Below are positions 8,442-16,062 of a DNA stretch of 32,566 nt, piece after piece (within the stretch, counting starts at the first letter, position 1; the number at the start of each line of letters is the position of its first letter). The translations under genes were made by a program, and so were the position numbers. This DNA is from Bacillus sp. AFS001701 (GTDB lineage Bacteria > Bacillota > Bacilli > Bacillales > Bacillaceae_G), in contig NZ_NTZO01000140.1 of NCBI RefSeq assembly GCF_002559405.1, positions 1 to 32,566 on the forward strand. The letters are read 5' to 3'. The notes under the pieces are model-generated. The model made no database searches, was not told where the DNA came from, and saw only the letters and a list, made by a program, of their open reading frames with translations.

Positions 8442-9194
8442 ATGGCTTTGAAACAATTAAAAGTTATCCTTTTATTTATTTTTTGTTTCCAATCTATTTT
8501 TTACAGTTCTATTAATGCATCAGCTGAAAGCAAAAATCGATATTACTACGAAAAGCAAGGTACTGCTATTTGGGAGGTACCTGTAAAAGAGAAAGTAATA
8601 GCAATTACATTTGATGATGGGCCGAATGATGAATATACCCCAGAAGTTTTAGATTTATTAAAGAAGTATAATGCTAAAGCAACATTTTTTTTAGTCGGTG
8701 AGAGAGTTGCAAAGTTTCCTGAAGTTGTAATGAGAGAAATAGAAGAAGGTCATGAAGTTGCGAATCATACATATACGCATGCTAGACTTCAGTATCTAAC
8801 TGATGAACAAATAAGAGATCAATTACATAAAACTCATGATGCAATTATAGCTGCAACTCATGTTGAACCAGTATTATTTAGACCACCATTTGGTTACTAT
8901 AGTGAGCGTTCGATAAATACCGTGCATGACCTTGGCTATTTAACCGTTATGTGGTCTTGGCATCAGGATACATTTGATTGGCAAAATCCAGGAGTATATA
9001 AAATCGTATCAAATGTATTAAAAGATACTAGAAAAGGAGATATTGTTCTTTTTCATGATCACGGAGGGGACCGTAGTCAAACTATCGAAGCACTGAAACA
9101 AATCTTACCAGCTCTTCAAAAGCAAGGCTATCAGTTTGTAACGGTATCTCAACTATTACAATTAAAAGCAGGTGTTAAACTACCTAATTTTTAG
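8442..9194 (+). CDS. Secreted polysaccharide deacetylase (NodB/CE4)
   Basis: An N-terminal signal peptide (KQLKVILLFIFCFQSIFYSS, cleavage probably after INASA) is followed by a complete CE4 domain: TFDDGP with D58/D59, the zinc histidines H109-x3-H113 in HTYTH, RPPFGYYS, the WSWHQDTFDW segment and the catalytic-base motif LFHDHGG. Such enzymes remove acetyl groups from N-acetylglucosamine or N-acetylmuramic acid in the wall outside the membrane. Two starts compete: the ATG at 8442 lies only two bases from GGAAGG, while the TTG at 8448 has eight-base spacing and begins MKQLKV. The mature protein is unaffected. Confidence 0.9.
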   Translation: MALKQLKVILLFIFCFQSIFYSSINASAESKNRYYYEKQGTAIWEVPVKEKVIAITFDDGPNDEYTPEVLDLLKKYNAKATFFLVGERVAKFPEVVMREIEEGHEVANHTYTHARLQYLTDEQIRDQLHKTHDAIIAATHVEPVLFRPPFGYYSERSINTVHDLGYLTVMWSWHQDTFDWQNPGVYKIVSNVLKDTRKGDIVLFHDHGGDRSQTIEALKQILPALQKQGYQFVTVSQLLQLKAGVKLPNF

Positions 9195-9201
9195 TCAAAA
9201 C

Positions 9202-9238
9202 CAGATCAATGGATTATCCAAATTGATCTGTTTTTTTG
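9202..9238 (+). terminator. Rho-independent terminator
   Basis: CAGATCAA and TTGATCTG pair, with an inner TGGA/TCCA stem, followed by seven T residues. It ends the deacetylase gene. Confidence 0.88.
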
Positions 9239-9352
9239 TTTGTCTTGCTTTTCTACTTCTTAAGTCTGATATAAAACCATTCCTCAGGCCATTATTCCAA
9301 TATAAAAACTTGTATAAGATAAGAGTATAAGTTGAAAGGAGGCGACGAGGTC

Positions 9353-9682
9353 ATGAAGAAGTTCTTAACTTTTATCCTCGTACTAATATTAATTGGAGTT
9401 GCTTTAGCGAATTTAGGTGGCTTGATTACTTTAGCACTTGGGTTAGTAATCACATATTTCAGTTTTAAAAAGTTTATGAAAACAGATTCGATTTTAATGA
9501 AAATCATCTGGACAATTATTGGATTAATCGGTTTATCGATTGCAATAAGTGGTCTTCCTTCTTTAATAGGTGCAGCAGCAGCAATTTTGCTTTATTACCT
9601 ATATAAAGATTATAAAAATCAAAAAAAACTTAAAGATGATGAATTTAATATTTATGATGAAAATTTCAACCCTATAAAATAA
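9353..9682 (+). CDS. LiaI-like small membrane protein
   Basis: The 109-residue protein has an N-terminal hydrophobic hairpin (about 4-40) and a second pair (about 50-85, IIWTIIGLIGLSIAISGLPSLIG...), then a charged acidic tail DDEFNIYDENFNPIK. Size, layout and position directly upstream of a PspA/IM30 gene match LiaI of B. subtilis, which anchors LiaH at the membrane under cell-wall antibiotic stress. The name rests mainly on context, since overall similarity is low. The start with AAAGGAGG ten bases ahead is preferred over seven extra upstream codons. The next gene begins 15 bases after the stop, so this is an operon. Confidence 0.72.
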   Translation: MKKFLTFILVLILIGVALANLGGLITLALGLVITYFSFKKFMKTDSILMKIIWTIIGLIGLSIAISGLPSLIGAAAAILLYYLYKDYKNQKKLKDDEFNIYDENFNPIK

Positions 9683-9697
9683 GAGGAGTGTATGACT

Positions 9698-10339
9698 ATG
9701 AAAAACTTATTTACTCGTATTAAAAATCAAATCTCAGCGGATTTACATGGCTTATTAGATGAGAAAGAACAACAAAATCCAATCTCACAATTAAATTACT
9801 TCATTAAACAATCTGAAAGTGAATTAGGAAAAGTAAGAGGGTTACTTGAAAGACATTACTCATTACGTACGAAATTCCAGGTCGAACGTGAGGGAGCACT
9901 TCAAATGGTGCAAAAACGTGAAGAGCAATTAAAGGTTGCAAATGAAGCTGGTGCAGAAGATCTAATCAAACGTGCAACTGAAGATCTAGCTTTTTATAAA
10001 GAACAAGCTGAAAAGTTTGTTACATTAATCGCTAAAACAGAAGAAGAAATTAGCTTTATGCATGAGCAAGTTAATCAAATTGAAAAAAAGTTAAAAGAGC
10101 TTCATACGAAAAAATATGACTTAATGTCTCGCCAAAACATGGCTCACGCGACAAAAAAAATAAATGAAACTCACCATTTACTTAATAGTAAAATGCCATC
10201 AATTGACTTCAACTACTTTGAAAAACAAATTCGTGATTTAGAGCTAAGAGTTCGTTCAGAATTTGATCTTCAATCATTTGATTACAAAATTGACTTATTA
10301 AAAAAAGAACTAACAAATAAAGTAAAGCAAGAAGCATAA
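9698..10339 (+). CDS. liaH: PspA/IM30-family envelope stress protein (LiaH-like)
   Basis: The 213-residue protein is nearly all helical coiled coil with alternating charge (FYKEQAEKFVTLIAKTEEEISFMHEQVNQIEKKLKELHTKKYDL and so on), as in PspA, LiaH and Vipp1. These assemble into large rings or rods that protect the cytoplasmic membrane. The ATG at 9698 has AGAGGAG nine bases ahead; the ATG six bases upstream is too close. It forms a two-gene unit with the LiaI-like protein and ends in a strong terminator. The LiaFSR regulatory genes are absent from this window. Confidence 0.85.
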   Translation: MKNLFTRIKNQISADLHGLLDEKEQQNPISQLNYFIKQSESELGKVRGLLERHYSLRTKFQVEREGALQMVQKREEQLKVANEAGAEDLIKRATEDLAFYKEQAEKFVTLIAKTEEEISFMHEQVNQIEKKLKELHTKKYDLMSRQNMAHATKKINETHHLLNSKMPSIDFNYFEKQIRDLELRVRSEFDLQSFDYKIDLLKKELTNKVKQEA

Positions 10340-10349
10340 TCGTTTTCGA

Positions 10350-10381
10350 GAAGAAGAGATCACCTATCTCTTCTTTTTTTG
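10350..10381 (+). terminator. Rho-independent terminator
   Basis: AAGAAGAGAT pairs with ATCTCTTCTT around a five-base loop and runs into a T stretch. It closes the LiaI/LiaH-like operon. Confidence 0.9.
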
Positions 10382-10441
10382 TGGATTTAAAATGGAACAA
10401 TTCAATAAAAAGATGAGTTAGGTAGATTTCCACTACAGGAG

Positions 10442-10702
10442 GTTATGAGTAAGTAATGTTTAAGAAAAAGCAATTTAAGTACCTCATGAACCTGTTATGA
10501 GAAAGTACATAAGAGGAAAAAGCAATTTAAGTACCTCATGAACCCGTTATGAGGAAGTACATTAGAAGAAAAAGCAAAATATGTACCTCTTGAACCAGTT
10601 ATGAGGAAGTACATTAGAGGAAAAAGCAAAAGAAGTACCTCATGAAATTGATATGAGGAAGCAAATTACAAGAAAAGGCAATATAAGTTCCTGATGAACC
10701 CC
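10442..10702. repeat. 52-bp tandem repeat array with internal dyads
   Basis: Units beginning GAAAAAGCAA start at 10464, 10516, 10568, 10620 and 10672, an exact 52-base period. A half unit (10442-10463) lies in front and the last unit is cut short near 10702. Each unit contains GTACCTCATGAAC followed by GTTATGAGGAAGTAC, which can fold into a hairpin: GTAC/GTAC, CTCAT/ATGAG and AAC/GTT arms with two unpaired A residues. Dyads lie at 10479-10508, 10531-10560, 10583-10612 and a decayed one at 10635-10664. The period is not a multiple of three and the frames contain stops, so it is not a coding repeat. It sits between the liaH terminator and the CBS-protein gene. Confidence 0.92.
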
Positions 10703-11137
10703 ATTTTTGTCTTTTTTTGATTATTTTGGAATAAATTTCTCTTTTAAAAATATAGATATGATGTTGACCTTAAATAGTATAGAAAATTATTTGAAAATTT
10801 CGAATTAGTTTATGAAACAAAAAAGGTACATTTTGAGAAAGGGCGAATTAATTATGAAAGGCTTCGAGATCGTTTTAAAAGACATTGTTATTTATTAAGG
10901 TAAGATCCGTAAGTTCCCACATAATTAAACATCAATATATCCTACATTGAGGAGCGTATAAGGAGGTTTTTAGAGTTACAATCTTTGGGATGAGGGGCTT
11001 TTAATCGAATCTATTTATGTTAACAGTGCTTTTAATCAAAACATGCGACTTGATGGAGTTTTTATTTTGTATTTGTGTTTTTAAAAGAGAAAAATTAAGA
11101 ATGATTAGTAAAATAAATTTTGAAAGTAGGGTTATTA
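10703..11137. other. Gene-poor stretch, possible decayed coding remnant
   Basis: No complete gene is visible. A frame without a start codon is open from 10778 to a TAA at 10901-10903; its 41 codons read like protein (KVHFEKGRINYERLRDRF), so it may be the remains of a lost gene. A good ribosome-site sequence, AAGGAGG at about 10960, is followed by no usable frame. A promoter for the CBS-domain gene presumably lies in the AT-rich last 150 bases, but I cannot place it. Confidence 0.4.
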
Positions 11138-11785
11138 TTGAGAATTAAAGGTAATATCGTAAAAAAACATGATGTAGTTCATTGTATGGTTTCAACTGAG
11201 GCACAGTTTGCATGGGAACTTTTAAAGAAAACAAAATATCGATGTATTCCAGTTTTAAGTGAAAATGATAAAGAGTATGTTGGAAATCTTTATCGTGTTG
11301 ATTTAGCTGAGTATTTGGCAGATAACGATTCTTTGCAAGGCAAGACAGTAAATGATTTTGTGCGCAAAGAATGTCCACCAATTCAGGAAGATTCTCCATT
11401 TTTCAAAGTATTCTTTACGATTAAACGTTTTCCATATTTAGCAGTAGTAAACGATCTAAATGAATTTGTAGGAATTTTAACGCATAAAACAGTTTTTGAA
11501 TTATTAGAAGAAGCATGGGGACTTAAGGACGGCGGTTATTCATTAACTGTTAGTACGATGGAACATGAAGGTGCATTAGCAAGATTAGCTAAGCTTGTAA
11601 ATAAATATTCTAATTTGAAGAGCTGTATTACACTAGATAGTGATTCGGTTTATCGAAGAGTTTTAATTACGCTACCACCAACTATTAGTGAAGACGATTA
11701 TATTAAGTTGAAAAAAGATATCATTAAAAAAGAGTTTCATATTATGCATGAAGAAGTCGCAACAAGTCATGCTACTCAAAAATGA
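11138..11785 (+). CDS. cbpA: CBS-pair plus ACT-domain protein, probable c-di-AMP binder CbpA
   Basis: The 215-residue cytoplasmic protein has a CBS-domain pair over about residues 1-130: KYRCIPVLSENDKEYVGNLYRVDLAEYL in the first repeat and FPYLAVVNDLNEFVGILTHKTVFELLEE in the second. An ACT-like domain covers about 140-205 (YSLTVSTMEHEGALARLAKLVNKY...). That CBS-CBS-ACT order is what I know of the c-di-AMP-binding protein CbpA of Listeria and related bacilli. Ligand binding cannot be confirmed from sequence. The start is TTG at 11138, six bases after AAGTAGGG; six more upstream codons are open but would overlap that site. A terminator follows directly. Confidence 0.72.
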   Translation: MRIKGNIVKKHDVVHCMVSTEAQFAWELLKKTKYRCIPVLSENDKEYVGNLYRVDLAEYLADNDSLQGKTVNDFVRKECPPIQEDSPFFKVFFTIKRFPYLAVVNDLNEFVGILTHKTVFELLEEAWGLKDGGYSLTVSTMEHEGALARLAKLVNKYSNLKSCITLDSDSVYRRVLITLPPTISEDDYIKLKKDIIKKEFHIMHEEVATSHATQK

Positions 11786-11791
11786 TTAAAA

Positions 11792-11832
11792 AGAAGAGCA
11801 AGGAGATCATTATACAGTCCCTTGCTCTTTTA
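11792..11832 (+). terminator. Rho-independent terminator
   Basis: AAGAGCAAGG (11794-11803) pairs perfectly with CCTTGCTCTT (11819-11828) and is followed by T-rich sequence. It ends the CBS-domain gene. Confidence 0.85.
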
Positions 11833-11888
11833 TTTAATATGTTGATTTTTTTGATGCCAGTCTGACAGGCATGGACGTAGTTAAATCC

Positions 11889-12140
11889 TTAATTTAGCTT
11901 TTTATGTACTTCATGATTTGATTCTTTATCTTTCTTTAATGAATCGAATTTTAATAGTAGGAGAGTTGATACTTTTTGAGGGTAGCTAAGTGGTTTGCCT
12001 TTTGCTTCTACCATTGAATTACCAACAACATAACTGATTGTTAGAAAGCCAACAATTAAAACTAGTGTAACGATTAAAGCAATTGTGATGAGAATACGCT
12101 TAATACTCGCTCGTAATACTCTACTGTTTGTTATTTTCAT
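11889..12140 (-). CDS. Short single-helix membrane protein, possibly truncated
   Basis: The 83-residue product has a basic N-terminus (MKITNSRVLRASIKR), one strong membrane helix (about 16-40, ILITIALIVTLVLIVGFLTISYVV) and a charged tail ending NHEVHKKLN. GGGGGAG lies nine bases before the ATG. The stretch just after the helix, SYVVGNSMVEAKGKPL, resembles the leader of membrane-anchored alpha/beta hydrolases of the YqkD/YqjL type, which continue for about 300 residues, but no hydrolase domain follows. It is either a real small membrane protein or the stump of such a hydrolase; I cannot decide. Confidence 0.5.
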   Translation of the reverse strand: MKITNSRVLRASIKRILITIALIVTLVLIVGFLTISYVVGNSMVEAKGKPLSYPQKVSTLLLLKFDSLKKDKESNHEVHKKLN

Positions 12141-12218
12141 CAGAAAACTCTCCCCCTTAGGACAACACAGTTACCTGTATCATTTTATTACCTAAGGAAG
12201 AGAGTCATGACAAGCCGA

Positions 12219-13058
12219 TTAAATTTTATTAATTTTTTCATATTCCTCTTGGATTTCACGTGATCGAACAGTTGCTTCAATAAAGCAATTTAAAAATGAA
12301 TTAGCAACTTCACGGTCTTCAAGAACAGATATTCCAGCTTGAGTAGTGCCATTTGGGCTTGTAACTTTCTTCCTCAATGTCAATGGAGATTTATTCGTTT
12401 CTTGAAGCATTGAAATCGAACCCATTAAAGTTTGTTGAATAAATGGCTTGGCAATATCACGATGGATCCCTAGTGCCATTGCAGCTCGTTCAAATTGCTC
12501 GATGACATAATATATATAGGCTGGACCACTACCAAATAATCCAGTCATTGCATGTAATTCGTCTTCTTCAACTTTAGCGACAATACCGACACGCTCAAAT
12601 AATCTTTTTGCAGTTTGCACCTTTTCAAAAGGAACTTCATCTGGATAAGCAAGTGCTGTAGCAGATTTTCTAACGAGTGAAGACGTAGTTGGCATTGCAC
12701 GAACAATATTCAGATTTTCATTTCCTAGTAACTGTTTAATTTTACTGATTGTAACACCTGCTACTAAGGAAATAATTAACTGTTTTTCATTGAAAAAACT
12801 TTTAATTTGATCAAGAGCGATTGTAACATCTTTAGGTTTTATCGCTAAAAAAACTACACTTGAACCAGAGATTGCTAACTGACGGTTTGTAGTAGCTAAT
12901 ACACCATATTTTGTATGTAAACTATCTAAACGTTCTAAATCCGCCCTATTAGTGATTGCAATTTGATCACTCTCAATATACCCACTTTCAATTAATCCTG
13001 CAATTAATGCTTCTGCGATACTACCTGCACCAATAAACGCAACTTTTCCTAGAAACAT
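12219..13058 (-). CDS. proI: Pyrroline-5-carboxylate reductase
   Basis: This enzyme reduces 1-pyrroline-5-carboxylate to proline with NAD(P)H, the last step of proline synthesis. The 279-residue protein begins MFLGKVAFIGAGSIAEA with the dinucleotide motif at about residues 8-17. It carries VVFLAIKPKDV, ISLVAGVTI, IVRAMPTTSSLVRKSATAL and the C-terminal signature TSPNGTTQAGISVLE. The GTG three codons upstream lies in the ribosome site; GAGGTG six bases before the ATG at 13058 fixes the start. B. subtilis has several paralogues; the yqjP-yqjQ neighbours point to ProI (YqjO). It is divergent from yqjP. Confidence 0.93.
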   Translation of the reverse strand: MFLGKVAFIGAGSIAEALIAGLIESGYIESDQIAITNRADLERLDSLHTKYGVLATTNRQLAISGSSVVFLAIKPKDVTIALDQIKSFFNEKQLIISLVAGVTISKIKQLLGNENLNIVRAMPTTSSLVRKSATALAYPDEVPFEKVQTAKRLFERVGIVAKVEEDELHAMTGLFGSGPAYIYYVIEQFERAAMALGIHRDIAKPFIQQTLMGSISMLQETNKSPLTLRKKVTSPNGTTQAGISVLEDREVANSFLNCFIEATVRSREIQEEYEKINKI

Positions 13059-13381
13059 TACATTCACCTCACCTCTATTGTAATAGATATTATATTAGAG
13101 AAATAAATACTATATTCCTTGTTGACATATTACTTTTATATAATTTTTTTAAAATATTTTTAAATAATTTTTAGGTGCAGACAAAATTTTAAGTAGAAAA
13201 GAAGTCAATTGGGAAATTTTTTTAGTTTTGTAACGATTAATACCTTTATCAATCCCCGTGTTCTCTGCACTTTCTAGGCTATGGTATTACATTAATGTAA
13301 AATTCTAATCATCTTTGTTTGTATTTTTTAAAATGTATATTAGAATTAACTGTAAGAAGATTCTGATAAGGAGGAATTAAC
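13059..13381. other. Divergent intergenic region between proI and yqjP
   Basis: This very AT-rich stretch must hold the two divergent promoters. A perfect 14-bp palindrome, TTACATTAATGTAA, lies at 13287-13300 and could be an operator. TATAAT occurs on the minus strand near 13090 as a possible proI -10 element, without a clear -35. TTGACA at 13120 lacks a -10 at a proper distance. No short gene is seen. Confidence 0.45.
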
Positions 13382-14362
13382 ATGATCCCTGAAGATAAGA
13401 TTCACCAAATTACACTCCCGGTACCTTATGCAATGAATACAGTAAATGTTTTTTTAGTTGAAGGAGATTTATTGACTTTAATTGATACAGGAACGAATAC
13501 TCCAGATACTTTAGATGCACTTAAAAGTGAATTAGATAAAATAGGGTATAAATTAGAAGATATTGAACAAGTCATTTTAACTCATCATCATCCAGACCAT
13601 GCAGGATTATTAGAAGAGTTCAATGAAGATGTGAAGATTTTAGGCCATGAACGAAATATTCCGTATTTAACTCAGGAACAATCATTCCTAAATTACTATA
13701 ATGAGTACTTTATTGAAAATGCACTATTATACGGTGTACCACAAGAATATGTACAAAGAATGCCACGTACAACAGAGAAAATGCCATATACTAGTATTCG
13801 TTCTTTAACTCATACGATAGATGAGGGCGATCGAATTGATAGTATTTTTGGGTTGAAAGTATTGTACACACCTGGTCATGCAACTACTCACATTTCTTTA
13901 TTTAGTGAGGATGATGGCATTGCATTCGGAGGGGATTTATTATTAGATAAGGTTTCGTCAAACCCAATTATTGAGCCGCCATTAAATGGTGAAACCGAAC
14001 GTGTAAAGCCATTACTTCAATATAATCATTCCTTACAAAGAATAGCAGAACTTCCGATTACAAAATTATATACTGGTCATGGTGATCCAGTTACAGATAT
14101 TAAGGATTTAGTAAAAAGTAGAATAGAAAAGCAAAAAGCTAGAGCTGAAAAAGTATATGAAATGGTTAAAAAACAACCGTTAACTGCATATGAAGTTTGC
14201 CAAATGTTATTTCCAAAGGTTTATCAAAAACAACTTTCACTTACTTTGTCTGAAACAATTGGTCAATTAGACTACCTGGAAAACTTAGGTTTTATTAGTT
14301 TAAATGAACGAAATGATGGTATACTTGAGTATAAAACGAATGAGCATTCAGTCAGTCAATAA
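13382..14362 (+). CDS. yqjP: Metallo-beta-lactamase-fold hydrolase, YqjP-like
   Basis: The 326-residue protein has an N-terminal MBL domain with the metal motif THHHPDHAG at about residues 67-75 and further ligands in YTPGHATTH (about 161-169), FGGDLL and KLYTGHGDP. The last 80 residues form a winged-helix-like region (KQPLTAYEVCQMLFPKVYQKQLSLTLSETIGQLDYLENLGFI), typical of the glyoxalase II-related proteins with an extra C-terminal domain. The substrate is unknown. The start has AAGGAGGAATTAAC ahead. The next gene starts 15 bases on, and the order proI-yqjP-yqjQ is that of B. subtilis. Confidence 0.88.
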   Translation: MIPEDKIHQITLPVPYAMNTVNVFLVEGDLLTLIDTGTNTPDTLDALKSELDKIGYKLEDIEQVILTHHHPDHAGLLEEFNEDVKILGHERNIPYLTQEQSFLNYYNEYFIENALLYGVPQEYVQRMPRTTEKMPYTSIRSLTHTIDEGDRIDSIFGLKVLYTPGHATTHISLFSEDDGIAFGGDLLLDKVSSNPIIEPPLNGETERVKPLLQYNHSLQRIAELPITKLYTGHGDPVTDIKDLVKSRIEKQKARAEKVYEMVKKQPLTAYEVCQMLFPKVYQKQLSLTLSETIGQLDYLENLGFISLNERNDGILEYKTNEHSVSQ

Positions 14363-14377
14363 TAGAGGTGGGAATTT

Positions 14378-15166
14378 TTGAGGTTAAGTAACCAAACGGT
14401 AGTAATAACAGGTGCTTCGAGTGGTCTTGGGAAAGATTTAGCTTTAACTGCAGCAAAACAAGGCGCTAATATCGTCTTAATTGCTAGAAGAGAAACAGAG
14501 CTAAAAAACTTAAAGGCAAAAATACAAGAAGATTTTCCAGTTAAATGTCATTATTTTGTTGTAGATGTGACAGATGAAAATGCAGTATATGATGCATTTC
14601 ATCAAATCGAAGAGCAATTTGATGGAATCGATGTTTTAATAAATAATGCAGGCTATGGTCTATTTCAAACAGTTGAACAAATGTCATTTCAAGATATGAA
14701 GCAAATGTTTGATGTCAATGTATTTGGGGTCATGATTTGTTCAAAGCTTGCCCTTACGTCTATGAAGCTAAAAGGGAAGGGACATATTATTAATATCGCT
14801 TCTTTAGCAGGTAAGATTGCAACTTCAAAAGCTGCAGCATATGCGAGTTCTAAGCATGCGGTGCTAGGATTCAGCAATGCCTTAAGACAAGAAGTTGAAA
14901 AAGACGGAATCTATATTACGAATATAAATCCAGGTCCGATGGATACTCCGTTTTTTGATATAGCTGATGAGTCAGGATCATACGCAAAATCTGTTCGGAA
15001 AATGATGTTAGACCCTGAAAAAGTTGCTTCGAAAGTTATTTCTTTAATTGGAAAAAATGTTCATGAAATCGATTTACCTTCATGGATGGGATTTGGAGCA
15101 AAAGTCTATTCAGTATTCCCTAAAGTAAGTTATTATTTAATGATGAAATTCGGAAATAAAAAATAA
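14378..15166 (+). CDS. yqjQ: Short-chain dehydrogenase, YqjQ-like
   Basis: The 262-residue SDR has the cofactor motif TGASSGLG at about 11-18, the structural NNAGYG at about 89-94, the catalytic Ser in IINIASLAG and the Y-x3-K pair in YASSKHA. The C-terminus (LPSWMGFGAKVYSVFPKVSYYLMMKFGNKK) is hydrophobic and may touch the membrane, as in the DltE/YqjQ group. The start is TTG, with GAGGTGGG six bases ahead. It forms an operon with yqjP. The alcohol or ketone substrate is not known. Confidence 0.88.
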   Translation: MRLSNQTVVITGASSGLGKDLALTAAKQGANIVLIARRETELKNLKAKIQEDFPVKCHYFVVDVTDENAVYDAFHQIEEQFDGIDVLINNAGYGLFQTVEQMSFQDMKQMFDVNVFGVMICSKLALTSMKLKGKGHIINIASLAGKIATSKAAAYASSKHAVLGFSNALRQEVEKDGIYITNINPGPMDTPFFDIADESGSYAKSVRKMMLDPEKVASKVISLIGKNVHEIDLPSWMGFGAKVYSVFPKVSYYLMMKFGNKK

Positions 15167-15203
15167 TAGAAGCTGTTCATAGAAACAGCTTAGATGTTGA
15201 TAG

Positions 15204-15244
15204 AAAAAAGAGCTAAGAGAGTAAGTTTCTCGAAGCTTTTTTTA
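15204..15244 (+). terminator. Intrinsic terminator after yqjQ
   Basis: The outer arms AAAAAAG..AGCT and AGCTTTTTTT, with an inner GAGA/TCTC stem, run into a T-run. A separate hairpin without T-run (AAGCTGTT/AACAGCTT) lies just upstream at about 15171-15192. Confidence 0.65.
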
Positions 15245-15383
15245 TTTAGTGCTGTGTTAAAGAATGATGTTGTTTTTGTTATTCAACTTATTGGTAGATT
15301 AGTGGATTAAGGATACTTAAAGGTGGAGATTAAAACTTTGCCGAATAATATAAATTCGGATCAAAATAATTAGGGGTGATTAA

Positions 15384-15680
15384 ATGGTATTGGAAGCTGT
15401 TATGCTATATGTTAAGGAAGGTATGGAGGAACAATATGAAGAAGCTTTTCGAGAAGCATCAAAAATTATTTCTTCTATGAAAGGCTACATGTCACATGAA
15501 TTACAACGATGCATGGAAATAAAAGGGAAATATTTATTATTGGTGCAGTGGGAAACATTGGAGGACCATACAATTGGATTTAGACAATCTAATGAATACC
15601 AAGATTGGAAAAAGCAGCTTCATCATTTTTACGACCCATTTCCAACAGTGGAACATTTTGAAATGGTGAAACTTTTGTAG
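15384..15680 (+). CDS. Antibiotic-biosynthesis-monooxygenase (ABM) domain protein
   Basis: The 98-residue protein is one ABM ferredoxin-like domain: MVLEAVMLYVKEGMEEQYEEAF, then MKGYMSHELQRCMEIKGKYLLLVQWETLEDHTIGFRQSNEYQDWKKQLHHFYDPFPTVEHFE. Members act as small monooxygenases, haem-degrading enzymes or stress proteins; B. subtilis YqjZ is of this type. The haem-ligand pattern of IsdG is not evident. The start has AGGGGTGATTAA ahead. It stands alone between terminators. Confidence 0.85.
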   Translation: MVLEAVMLYVKEGMEEQYEEAFREASKIISSMKGYMSHELQRCMEIKGKYLLLVQWETLEDHTIGFRQSNEYQDWKKQLHHFYDPFPTVEHFEMVKLL

Positions 15681-16062
15681 ATGTTTCTTCGACAACTTTT
15701 GAAGTAAGTTATAAACTTCCATTCATTGTGGTGGTGAATTATTGATCCATGGTTGGCTAACGCATACGTTCGCTACATAAAGAAAAGTAAGACCACATTT
15801 TTGTGGTCTTTTTCAGTTTCAATCAACATTTAAATTTAGAGGAGCTTTATTTAAATTAATTTAAACCTTTTCTATTTGTTATTTGCTATTCATTTTTTAA
15901 TACATACTAAATTGTTTTGCGTCTCGTTAGTATTTCAACCTTGCATCTATCCACCTCATACTTTTATTCGAAGTAAACCCTATTGTTTTTCATTAGTCTA
16001 ACTTCATGCGCTTTCAACTATATATATAGTAATGAGATCTAAGTGAAAGATGGTGGGATAGT
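15681..16062. other. Intergenic region upstream of the yod module
   Basis: Apart from the terminator at 15787-15813, no gene is visible. A 12-codon frame after GTGGTG at about 15730 is too small to accept. The promoter of the yod module should lie here. In B. subtilis that operon uses sigma-E, but I find no convincing sigma-E -10/-35 pair; CATACTTT near 15958 is the closest -10. Confidence 0.4.
15787..15813 (+). terminator. Rho-independent terminator
   Basis: AAGACCACA and TGTGGTCTT form a perfect nine-base stem with a T-rich loop and a following T-run. It probably ends the ABM-domain gene transcript. Confidence 0.85.

Noticed and set aside
9239-9352. LiaR operator upstream of the LiaI-like gene
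   Set aside because: TTAAGTCTGA near 9260 is only a partial half-site and lacks a matching inverted partner.
10442-10702. CRISPR array
   Set aside because: The repeats are directly joined at 52 bases with no variable spacers, and no cas genes are present.
10442-10702. Repeat-containing protein gene
   Set aside because: The 52-base period is not a multiple of three, so the frame would change in each unit, and stops occur in all frames.
13120-13145. Promoter with TTGACA and TATAAT
   Set aside because: The two hexamers are only about 11 bases apart, too close for sigma-A.
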